This document shows positions 56,130 to 64,000 of a DNA stretch of 64,000 nt, piece by piece (position 1 is the stretch's first letter; each line of letters opens with the position of its first letter). Position numbers and translations under genes: made by a program. Under the pieces are notes generated by a model. The model had not been told where the DNA came from, searched no databases, and saw nothing but the letters and a program-made list of their open reading frames with translations. Source of the stretch: Moniliella sp. 'wahieum' (Eukaryota > Basidiomycota > Moniliellomycetes > Moniliellales > Moniliellaceae); the NCBI GenBank assembly GCA_003971905.1, contig RSEE01000019.1, forward strand, positions 718,888 through 782,887, in the 5' to 3' direction.

Positions 56130-56880
56130 GTACCCAATCGAGTGAGGCTCATCGACACTATCCAATCCCGTCTCTCATCCTCTTCAGGGATCCAACAAGG
56201 GTAATGAGAGCAGCCACCCCCCCCGGACCTGCTCTACGCACCCGCCCCAACACAGCAGCATCGAGCAGGATCTGATCTTCGCCAGCCGTAGAGGCCTTCC
56301 CTGCTGGCACATCCGCAGGAGGCGGGAACCGTGCCTTTGCCAATATTCCCTGCATTGGCGCCTTGCGCAACTGGCTGGGGGACGTGGGTTAGGTTAGGGT
56401 TAGGGTTAGGGTGCGCACACATTGCTTCTGGTGCTCCGTCCAGCTAAGGTGAAACGTCAGCAACTTGGGTTCCAGCAGAAGGAAATGGACACGTACAGGC
56501 ATCACCACCATCAAAGGTATGGCATCCCATGGGTGGGTCATCTCCAGGTTAATTTGCATTCCACCGCTGCGCATCGTGTCGAGCTCGGTAACGCAACCGC
56601 CTTCTCGCAGCCAGTTCGGGTACTGCATCGACAAGGATGGACAGCAAAAAGCGGTGCCCAGGGGCGTGCCCCCCCGTGAGCATGCATCCGGCTTGGCGGG
56701 TAGCGCAAGGATGAAGGAAGCAAGGACACGAGGCATAGCAGATTCCCAGCGTGTTGGTCGTGGAGAGGCAAACCGGTCCCAAACGCAGCCAGGCCAGAAT
56801 TGGCGCGGGGCCAGGCTTGGGCGGTGTGGCGGCGGCCAATGTGGAGGAACTTCTGCGCGCCAAGCGAGCGGCAAACGCAC
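56130..56880 (-). repeat. Subtelomeric repeat block B, with telomeric tract inside
   Basis: Aligns with block A along its length (CCAGCCGTAGAGGCCTTCC; CCCTGCATTGGCGCCTT; GTCAGCAACTTGGGT at 56456; CGTACAGGCATCACCACCA). Its proximal edge (CCAATCGAGTGAGGCTCATC at about 56127) matches block C at about 58378. Minus-strand translation shows LLLEPKLLTFHLSWTEH beside LLLEPKLLTLYISWKQL of block A. Between the two matching halves sits the telomeric tract at 56386-56412, which replaces about 45 bases present in block C. Confidence 0.75.
56386..56412 (+). repeat. Interstitial telomeric tract
   Basis: About four and a half units of TTAGGG, with one TTAGG variant, on the plus strand. The orientation equals that of the terminal telomere at 63973-64000. 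It lies 44 bases before the GTCAGCAACTTGGGT motif of block B. Confidence 0.95.
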
Positions 56881-57461
56881 GTTAAACGTTAACCCCGCGG
56901 CGGCAGCCCTTTCCGCGCGTCCCGCGCAGAGGCGGCCGATTGCGGCCGATTGCGGGGCTGCTTGGCTTGCGTCCGCCGCCGCCTTTTGTGGTTGCGGCCA
57001 CGAATATCACAACCCAGCCCCCCTTCCCCTGTCATGAGCAGCAGCTCTGTGGACTTGCACTGCAGCAGGGAGCGCTGCCCACGCGGCAAGGCACCCGCCG
57101 TGTTGGCCAGGCACAGGTCGCTTCCACGCAGGCCTGGTGCACAGCTGCTGAAGCAGGCGCGTGGAGCGCGTCGGACACTGGTTGCGCACGTCCCTTGCTG
57201 CGCAAAGCCCAACCCGCGCCTTCCGTACAACAGAGGGGAGAGCAGTGCGCGCACTTGCCTTGCGAGGGCGGCGTCAAGCGAGCAGTGCTTGCACTTTCAC
57301 CCCGCGTCCGCGTCGCATGCGGTGGATAAGAGGCATTGATGCAACCAGTTTCCTTGGGCTAGTACGCTCGTCCCAATTACTGCTGGTACTGTGTTCGGTC
57401 TGCGTGGGTTGTCAGTATTTCGCACCACAAGAGAGTACAAGAGAGCAGGGGCAACGTACCA
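56881..57461. other. Subtelomeric sequence between block B and the next ORF
   Basis: GC-rich. The distal part (about 57310-57461) aligns with about 61760-61955. In minus translation it gives LWCEILTTHADRTQYQQ, stop, LGRAY, matching VQSKLLTTKADQTPHHKQLG of the distal copy. It is therefore a decayed copy of that ORF. Confidence 0.45.
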
Positions 57462-57896
57462 TCACCACAATGTGAGCCAGCAAGCTTGGTCGAAACGAAT
57501 GTGCACATCAAGTGTTGCAGATAAACCGCCCATATCGGCAGCAGCTATCCTATCGTTGGTAACTGCGGAGACATCGCACCACATTTGTAGGGCATGGACA
57601 ACGTTTACAGCCTGCACGCAAACAGTACCAGGGCTCATGAAGCTGCGCGCTGCACTGGAAGAATAGCGGAACCAGTCCCCAACATTGCAGTCACCACGCG
57701 GCCGTTTGGTGGCGAATGATGTTCCTTGGGCGCTGGGTTCAGAGGCGTCTGTGTGGCGGGATCGCTGCGATATATGTCGGGGAGTCGCAATGAATAGATG
57801 GACATGTTTGGGTCTCCCGGGATGCAATGCCAGCAACGAGTTCCCCAAGATGATGTGCCTTAGATGTGCACGTAACGCACGAGCAAGCACGAGCAA
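57462..57896 (-). CDS. Orphan ORF of 144 codons, function unknown
   Basis: Reads MLVLARALRAHLRHIILGNS, LLALHPGRPKHVHLFIATPR, DCNVGDWFRYSSSAARSFMS, TVCVQAVNVVHALQMWCDVS and DRIAAADMGGLSATLDVHI. The residue mix suggests real coding. It runs into the decayed region that matches the ORF at 61955-61602, so together they may represent one longer protein of the array family. No domain recognised. Confidence 0.4.
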   Translation of the reverse strand: MLVLARALRAHLRHIILGNSLLALHPGRPKHVHLFIATPRHISQRSRHTDASEPSAQGTSFATKRPRGDCNVGDWFRYSSSAARSFMSPGTVCVQAVNVVHALQMWCDVSAVTNDRIAAADMGGLSATLDVHIRFDQACWLTLW

Positions 57897-58359
57897 GACA
57901 GCTTAGATCGACTCGGGACAAAATAGTCAGGAGGCCATTAAGCCAGACCAGGTTGACGGGATGGCATACCCACCGCCTTGCTTCTTTTGGTTAGGACCTG
58001 CGGTACACATGCGCTCGCGGGAACAGTGATTGTTGCGGGACAGATAGAACGAGACAATTCGAGCGACTAACTGGACCGCCGCTCCAACGACGACTGCCGC
58101 GATGACAGCCGCTGTCTTTGCATGCACAAGGGCATGACGCAGAGGCCGTACCAGGAGCTCGCCGTGTGGGTACCCGGCCCAGCAGCACCGGGGGCCGAAG
58201 ACAGGGGAGGGGAACGAGGAAATGTAAATGATAAGGGAGGCGAATGATCAGGGAGTGGCAGACAGAAGATGCGAGGCTGAGAATTCACTCCGACACGGCT
58301 TGGGTTTGGGGGTGGTCGACAGCCCACCCGAACGGCAAGCGCGGTGGACCAAGCGTCGC
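57897..58359. other. Subtelomeric spacer
   Basis: No supported feature; short minus-strand frames with one hydrophobic stretch (SGCHRGSRRWSGGPV region). Sequence identity with other parts of the array was not seen. Confidence 0.3.
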
Positions 58360-59300
58360 ATCAATCCTCAATATCCAATCGAGAGTGAGGCTCATTGACG
58401 CTAACCACACCATCTGCATCCTCTTCAGGGGTCCGAGATGCGGCGCCCATCATCCCCCTAAATGGTCATGACAGGCCGGGTCTCGTGCTCGGGAAGCGAC
58501 AGAACTGCGGCTGGGCAGGCCTGCTCGGTCAGCAACGCGTTCTCTGGGAGCAGGCAAGCCTGTCGCCGCCGACCCCCATCTTCTTTCGTAGTGCTGTGAC
58601 TGTGCCAAAGGCAACGCACTGCGGCCGCTCGTCCCCCGCACCCGTTCTCCACGTCTGTACCGGCCCCGCATAACAAAACAGCATCGAACAGCACTTGCTC
58701 CTCGATAGCAACTCGATGGCTCCTTGTCGGCGGAAGCGCAGGGAGTGCGAAGCCGGACTTGCTCGGCTTGTGGTGCAGCGCCGATAGCCAACAGGGCAGC
58801 GCCGTGTCGGCGTACCCTCATTGGCACGCTGAATGACTGGCTGCGGGGCGTTGACGTGACGAGTTGCAGGGCTGCATGATGCGTCCGGCCGATTGCCTCC
58901 GGTGCTGCGCTTAGCCGATATATATGTCAGCAACTTGGGTTACAACAGAAGCACAAGGACCACGTACAAGCATCGACATCCACACCAAGAAAGTTGGCGC
59001 GCTGGGCCCATCCTGGATCGGTAATCCCTGAGAGAAGTGTGCATCGCGACCATGCACATCATGAGGGACGATCAGTAGGACCAATTCTTTTCATCCTGTT
59101 GGTCTCATACCACCAGGCCGCCCCCCATTCCTCAGGCGTGAGCGAAACCATCTCCGGATGCGCGTCTCCTTCTTCATCGATACAACGACGCGGTATAAGC
59201 TGGCAATGGTTTGGTTCGCGTCTTTATAATGAACCTCAAGCTCTCTTGCAAAGCGTGCCCATTGTGTTCATTGGGGACGATCCCAGGCCAGGTGGACGGC
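58360..59300 (-). repeat. Subtelomeric repeat block C
   Basis: Aligns with block A2 and the following bases: ATTGGCACGCTGAATGACTG, then GTCAGCAACTTGGGT at 58926, CACGTACA, GGCGCGCTGGGCCCATC at about 58996, then sequence matching 51180-51450. Its proximal start resembles the start of block B. It precedes the RT tail at 59.6-59.9 kb just as A2 precedes the RT of copy 2. Confidence 0.7.
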
Positions 59301-59439
59301 GGGACCTGGCAACCCCCCCGCCACCATCCGAGGTTGCCGCTGCCCGTCGTGACGTTTAATTTGGTGCGAAGGGACGCCTCTGCAGATGGCGGGCTGACCA
59401 CTTACTTGCTTCCATCGGCTATTCGGCTCCGGCAGGCAT

Positions 59440-59907
59440 ATTTGTACCTGTTTAGCGAGCTGGTCAGTACATCGCCGCAGAGCAAGACATGGGTGCTTTC
59501 GTACCAGAGTAACACATAGTCGGTAGAGCGGTATCAACGCCGCGCAAGACAGCGTAAAAAGGATTCGCACGTCTAGCAATTCGGCGTGGCCGTAAGGCCG
59601 AAAGGAAGGTGGCGGCGCGATAGGCTTTTGCGAATGTAACGCAACAGAAGCAGAAGAACGAGATGCCACACCGCGTCACAGTGTTCCTTGATGGAAGCGT
59701 AACCCCCGTCTTGGTCGCAACACCCACCATGGGGGACATGAACGATACGAGCCCAGCCTCGCTCGTCGATGGAGGAAGCAGCGGTACGTGCAGCCTCACA
59801 GCAATGGAGGGCCCGATATCCAATCCCACCTTACCAGCGCAACTGCTAGCAAAAGGGAATGTTGTCATTGCTGGCACCCGCGTTGCAAAGGTAAAGCTCA
59901 TACCCAT
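59440..59907 (-). mobile_element. Retroelement copy 3: 5'-truncated RT C-terminus
   Basis: Minus-strand SCAGKVGLDIGPSIAVRLHV (about 59840-59780) matches SAATGKVGLDMVPSIAGGLL of the copy-2 RT C-terminal part, and the DNA of 59440-59700 aligns with 51610-51830, including GGTCAGTACAT at 59462. Similarity ends near 59907, so the palm and everything 5' is missing. Loss of the 5' (distal) part is the usual outcome of incomplete target-primed reverse transcription. Confidence 0.65.
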
Positions 59908-60269
59908 GCCAGGAATACTCCAAAGGTTGATGTGGCAAAAACTTGTTGCTTCACCCTACTCCGACGAGCCCAAACGCACGCACAACTGTTCAGAGGTAAT
60001 GGGTCCACTTCTCCTGGGCACGACAGTTGCCCTCGAGCCGGTTTGTGGAAAATGGTTACTCATGGGAACCCAAGCACGGCCGATTTGGGGGGACAACTAA
60101 AATCGATACAAGCGGGCTGTCGGCGCTCCATCGCGGAGTGAGGTTGGCGCGCTGCCGTTGGGCAATGTGGCAAGCAACGCAAATGGGAGGGCGGCAAATA
60201 CCAGCAAATGAATCATCCGCGAGTGGTGCTGCGTTTGGTTGGGGCGCTGCTGGCTCTGAGAGATGTGCA
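59908..60269. other. Subtelomeric spacer
   Basis: Joins the truncated RT copy to block D. No feature recognised. Confidence 0.3.
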
Positions 60270-60860
60270 TGATGCATGTTGCTGCCCAGCAAAGGGAAGA
60301 GGGCGATCCATACTGCCGCCCTCGTTGCCACCACACGCACAGTCCAGCTGTCAGGACCCCACGGATGGGCCATCTTCAGGTTGATTTGCATTCCGCCACG
60401 CACGATGTCGACCGCGCTTGGAACAGAAGCGGCCGATTCGGGAAGAACACGATTCACGTTTGCAGGCAAGGCCCGATTCGTCGTACCCACGACTCTAGGT
60501 GGGCGGGTGAAGGAACAGCGTGTCCTGCTCGGCATGCTGCTGCAGACCATCGCCTAGGCCTGGGACGCGTCTAGGCCTGCGTCCCAGCCGCCCCTCGTAT
60601 CGAGCGCTGCATGGACAAGGATGAGCAGCAAGAAGCGGGGCCCCGCCCCCATGAGCACGCATCCGCCTTGGTGCACAGCGAGAGGAGAAAAAGCTAGGAC
60701 ACGAGCTGCAGCGGCGGCCCCACAGTGCTGGTTGGTGGCGCAGAAGCAAAAGCCGCGCAGACGCGACGAGATTAAATTCGGCGCGGAGCTAGGGTTGTAG
60801 GTGGTGGCCGCAGCCGATGTAGATGAATTGCAACTGCGTGGGCGCGCCAACCGACGCGGC
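60270..60860 (-). repeat. Subtelomeric repeat block D (partial)
   Basis: Matches the distal halves of blocks A and B: CAGGTTGATTTGCATTCC at about 60376, then GGATGAGCAGCAAGAAGCGG and ATGAGCACGCATCCGCCTTG, then GCCGCGCAGACGCGACGAGA. The GTCAGCAACTTGGGT part is absent. Minus translation gives MQINLKMAHPWG and LISSRLRGFCFCATNQH, beside MQINLEMTHPWD of block B and LISSRLGGFCFFATSQH of block A. Confidence 0.65.
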
Positions 60861-61601
60861 GGCCGCAACGCGACGACGCAACGCTCGCCGCGAAACCGAG
60901 CGGCCCAGCGCTGTGCCGAGGGGGACACCTGCACCCATATCGGCACCACACTCCCGCGACTGGACCCTCGCCGCGCGTGGCTTCCCGACCCACGTACCCC
61001 CTCCTTGGCTGGCCCGTCCTTACCGGCCGGACCTGGCCACGAACCAACCCACACTGCCGATTCTTGGGGACAGCAGTAGGCGTTTGCCACGCTCGGCAGC
61101 ACAGCGCACCAAGCAAGCGGCGCCTTGTCTACCGACCCGCCAATCCGGAACGCAGCGTACCTAGTGCGCCTTTTGGTCGCGCATCCTGCTTCCCCTCGCG
61201 TCTCGTCTCCCCCCTCTCGCCTTCACCGCCGTCGTCCCCGCTGTCCCCGCCGCAGCAGCCATTGGGCTACCCCCTTGGCCGTTGTCCCGCCCAGCACCAT
61301 GCTCTGCAGCTGCTTCGCGTCGAGGCCATGTCCATGGCGTTGCCCTGCGAGCTGCTCCTCGGACTCCGCGAGGGCGCCGAGCGCGGAGGTGGTCGCTTGT
61401 TGTTGTTCGTCGGGGTGCTCGCTGTGTGTCGCCTAACATCTCTCGTTGCGGCCAAGAAAAACTACCAACCTAGTCTCTCCCTTTCGCACAAGCAGCAGTC
61501 GCTCCAGACCCGCACTGCAGACGGAATCGCTGCAGACGGCGTTAAAGGCGTCCGCTGTGTTGCCCAGAAGCAGCTGGCTATCCCGTAGGGGCGCCCGGCC
61601 G
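60861..61601. other. Subtelomeric sequence, coding status unclear
   Basis: GC-rich; open frames on both strands. A plus-strand frame of 203 codons (60977-61588) has one hydrophobic stretch (RLLLFVGVLAVCRLTSLVA) but no recognisable domain and no counterpart elsewhere in the array. Confidence 0.3.
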
Positions 61602-61955
61602 CTAAAAGACCCGGATGCAGGTCCGACATCCCCTTCGCACGTCCCTGCCCGGCCAAATGGCAATCAGGATCGTCCGAGCAGACCCCACCGAAGGGGGAGT
61701 GGAGCGGGTACTTTCTTCGCCACAGTAGCTGCTCATCGTCAAGTGGGGCAGTGCGTCCATGGCCACCGCGTACCCTCGTATGCCTGGAAAAGGGGTATTG
61801 ATCCAGGCAGGTTCCTCGTTGCTTGAGTACGCGCGTCCCAGTTGCTTATGGTGCGGTGTTTGATCTGCTTTGGTTGTTAGTAACTTGGACTGTACAAGAG
61901 AATGTAGGTAACGTACCGCCATCACAACCTGGGCCAGCAGGGCAGCGACAGTCAT
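61602..61955 (-). CDS. Orphan ORF of 117 codons, conserved within the array
   Basis: Reads MTVAALLAQVVMAVRYLHSL, VQSKLLTTKADQTPHHKQLG, RAYSSNEEPAWINTPFPGI and AMDALPHLTMSSYCGEEST. A decayed copy at about 57480-57310 keeps the same frame (LLWCEILTTHADRTQYQQ, LGRAY, ETGCINASYP) apart from stops, which supports coding ancestry. The LLTTKAD segment also lines up with the WYDVLTSA-type motif that recurs along the array. Function unknown. Confidence 0.45.
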   Translation of the reverse strand: MTVAALLAQVVMAVRYLHSLVQSKLLTTKADQTPHHKQLGRAYSSNEEPAWINTPFPGIRGYAVAMDALPHLTMSSYCGEESTRSTPPSVGSARTILIAIWPGRDVRRGCRTCIRVF

Positions 61956-62988
61956 AAACCGAACACCAGTGCCGATGGCAGCCTTGCCACGCCCTGTATC
62001 CCAGTCAAGAGGAACATTCGTAGCTGGAGCAAGGTAGAAGAGGCGGCAAGGGATGAACCACTGAGGTGCTCGTCAACACTGAACCATGCATAGTGGTCCA
62101 GTCAAAGGAGGCAACTCTATCATTCAAGGGGCTGCTCCTTCGCGGGGTGGGCAGCGCCTTCCATGGCAACAAACAACTTGGCGGTCCAGTCCTCGCATCT
62201 TGCGAAGCTTGGTCAAACTGTTAACGCAAAGTGAATCCAGTAAGTATATCATCCCCTCCGGTTCTTTCTCTAGTGGGGCTGCGCCACGACCCTGAAAAGA
62301 CCATGATCGTATACGTACGTTCTTGGCCGCCAGATACGCCAGTTGGTCCTCCGTATCATTCCAGTTGTTGTAACACGTTGTGGTCCCCGCCCCCCCGTGG
62401 TGTGCTGACCAAGACGGGAGTTGAGGTACAACATTGAGATCAACAGTGTATCGGGTAAAGAGCGTGCATCATCTTGCGCAGTTTTGAGAGTTGGGATGGT
62501 GCCTCATCTGCTCATGAGACATGTGCGGGTTAGCACCTCTTCCTCCTCGCGCTCTCTCTCTCCTTTCACCCCTTTCGTCGCACCTGTTACCGCGGCGGGG
62601 TGCCAGAAGGAAGAAGAGCATCTCAACGGATGGACGTCATCGAACGTACCGATACAGTCGAGCCAGGACAGCAACTGTGGCAGAGATTGTGGTTTTGATC
62701 GTGCTTCTTGAGATCATCCAGAGTCGCTAGGGCTGGGGAGAGCCGTTCGTCCAACCACTGCCGATTCGGGGCATAGTCATCGGCACTCAGTTGCGCTAGA
62801 CAGAGCTGGGCCAGGGCGGTATTAGGGCCGATGGGGACTCATAAAAGGGCTGCAGCGGCCATTTGCCACCACTTTGATGCCAGAGTCGCTCGTACGCAGT
62901 GGCAAACCGTTTCTTGGCGGTTGCAGGTAGATAGGCCGGCGATGGACAGTGGCGAGACAATAACATCGAGGGTCGCGTTGGTCGGCGC
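61956..62988. other. Subtelomeric sequence, no supported gene
   Basis: The minus strand has coding-looking snatches (SWSFQGRGAAPLEKEPEGMI; LLDSLCVNSLTKLRKMRGLD, about 62320-62200) in different frames, perhaps a decayed 5' part of the ORF at 61955-61602. No recognisable domain. Confidence 0.3.
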
Positions 62989-63776
62989 CTATGATATTGA
63001 CTCGTATGTGATGTTCCACAAGGGCATCCCCGCTAGCATGGTGCCCCAGGCGAAGTTGGTGAACATGGCACTGTTTTCTTTGCCCTGGGAAGGAGCTTCG
63101 CCAGGGGCTAGACGGGGGGGGATGGACCAGAGGCTGCCTCGAGCAGGCCCCCGCCCGGAGCTGGTCGCCTCGCCCTCGCTGCCTGCTGCCGGCCTCCTCG
63201 CCCCCCATCCACCCCCCTCGCTTCCCACTCCGTTCCCCTCCTTCCTTGCCCGACTCCAACCCATTTTCGGATCCACCAGGCAAGGGGACCAAGGCCGTCT
63301 CCGCAACGGCAGCCCTGCGCACAAAGACAGCGTTGAGCGCTGCCCTCTGCGTCGACCGGCGCAACGGCCCCATTGACGCCGACGACCGCGATCGTCCCTG
63401 TCGCTGCGTCTTGACCGCCCCAAAAGACTCCCCCTCCGACTCGGAGGGGGGTAGTAAACACGACCACGTTTCTTTCCAGATGAACCACGCGCGCTTGTCC
63501 GGGACGCATCCAATACGGCAGCCGCTGCTGCCACTCCGATTCGCTCCGACCCGTTCGGCAATGTCTTCTGCGCTGCATTCACTTGCTCAGGGGTACCCAT
63601 TTCTTGCGAGCAATCGCCCTGATCGACGTATCAACCAGGTCTTGGCATTAGTCGCATCGGTGCCCGGGGATGCGGCACAGGTCGCACTTCTTGCCCCCGG
63701 TCACCGCTTGTTGGCAGACCGCTGCCGCATACTCGAAGCGGGAGCACCGCTCGCATTGGCGAGGGCACATCGTCAT
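62989..63776 (-). CDS. Telomere-adjacent ORF with a Cys-rich N-terminus
   Basis: ATG 63776 gives MTMCPRQCERCSRFEYAAAV, CQQAVTGGKKCDLC and RIPGHRCD, then a stop and, after shifts, CQDLVDTSIRAIARKKWVPL, EQVNAAQKTLPNGSERIGVA and GSSGKKRGRVYYPPPSRRG. The last part (NSAMFTNFAWGTMLAGMPLW) ends at 62989. The C-x3-C-x2-C-x8-C-x8-C-x2-C spacing suggests a zinc-binding module. This layout, Cys cluster, disordered Ser/Arg-rich middle and short hydrophobic C-terminus, resembles no family I can name. It could be an ORF1/gag-like protein of the terminal element or a separate subtelomeric gene. About 35 bases upstream (63815-63840) a CTTAGGCTGTGGTTTCGCAA segment recurs at about 54056. Confidence 0.4.
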
Positions 63777-63972
63777 CGTACAAACCTTCTTGCCCCGCCG
63801 TAGATGCCTGGCCCTTCCTTAGGCTGTGGTTTCGCAACGCAGTAGATAGGGAGAAGTACATCCCACAAGGCACATCATATCTGCACTTGGACAGTCAGCG
63901 ATGAGCAACGAGGCAATAATGGGGACTTACTAGTTACTCCAAGCAGGGCATGCGTTAAGCCGATGAGTAAGC
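63777..63972. other. Terminal spacer between last ORF and telomere
   Basis: About 195 bases with no gene. It contains the segment shared with 54056 and would hold the promoter of the minus-strand ORF. Confidence 0.4.
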
Positions 63973-64000
63973 TTAGGGTTAGGGTTTGGGTTAGGGTTAG
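63973..64000 (+). repeat. Terminal telomere repeats
   Basis: TTAGGG units with one TTTGGG variant run to the window edge. The G-rich strand points outward, as required of a right-hand chromosome end. Confidence 0.97.

Noticed and set aside
62831-63803. Plus-strand frames of about 180 codons near the telomere
   Set aside because: The minus strand shows the Cys cluster and more protein-like composition; the plus frames have no recognisable domain.
47880-64000. Telomere-linked RecQ helicase gene, common in fungal subtelomeres
   Set aside because: No helicase motif (Walker A, DEAH/DExH) was found in any frame I read.
1-64000. CRISPR arrays, operons or bacterial insertion sequences
   Set aside because: Spliceosomal introns, eukaryotic genes and telomere repeats show a nuclear fungal chromosome; no spaced direct-repeat array is present.

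Overview
This is a fungal chromosome end. The fungal signs are a Zn2Cys6 transcription factor with a fungal-specific regulatory region, a Rot1-type ER chaperone, a monofunctional dihydroorotase, a Gpt2/Sct1-type acyltransferase and many short GT-AG introns of about 50-130 bases. The last 28 bases are (TTAGGG)n, so the right edge is a telomere. I cannot place the phylum. Most of 1-48 kb is GC-rich, with a lower-GC island at about 21.3-29.5 kb.

Many genes with clear homology change reading frame once or several times, usually in homopolymers or short repeats, while others (VDAC, the USP7 core, the mitochondrial carrier) are intact. I read this as uncorrected assembly indels rather than wholesale gene death. 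Coordinates therefore give the span of a gene, not one open frame.

Layout: 1-2374 sterol glucosyltransferase (left end cut off); 2618-5105 Rco1-like double-PHD protein; 5551-6194 small membrane protein; 7569-11330 (-) USP7/Ubp15-type deubiquitinase; 12651-13692 phosphoglycerate mutase; 13900-17742 (-) Zn2Cys6 regulator; 19338-21290 (-) probable PHD-finger protein; 21.3-26.06 kb mostly non-coding; 26065-27486 HSF-type transcription factor; 28124-28207 tRNA-Ala; 28881-29330 unidentified coding-looking remnant; 29569-32442 glycerol-3-phosphate acyltransferase; 33550-34364 (-) Rot1; 35279-35737 mitochondrial ribosomal protein bL36m; 36640-38907 MFS transporter; 39490-40360 RPA32/Stn1-like OB-fold protein; 40873-41948 mitochondrial NAD carrier; 42535-43457 (-) CCDC137-like protein; 44144-45320 unidentified gene; 45383-46616 (-) dihydroorotase; 46891-47763 VDAC.

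From about 47.88 kb to the telomere no housekeeping gene is recognisable. This 16-kb domain is a mosaic of diverged copies of one family of sequences. It contains a non-LTR (LINE-type) reverse transcriptase, truncated RT pieces, orphan ORFs and a Cys-rich ORF beside the telomere. Every recognisable RT piece lies on the minus strand, with its 3' end toward the centromere. A 27-base telomeric tract in the same orientation as the chromosome end is embedded in one repeat copy at 56,386-56,412. This fits repeated attachment of retroelements to chromosome ends and is the most interesting part of the window. A second unexplained pattern is a set of short near-palindromic GTGAC-type and GAGTACT-type clusters that recur in the intergenic spaces of the gene-bearing part.
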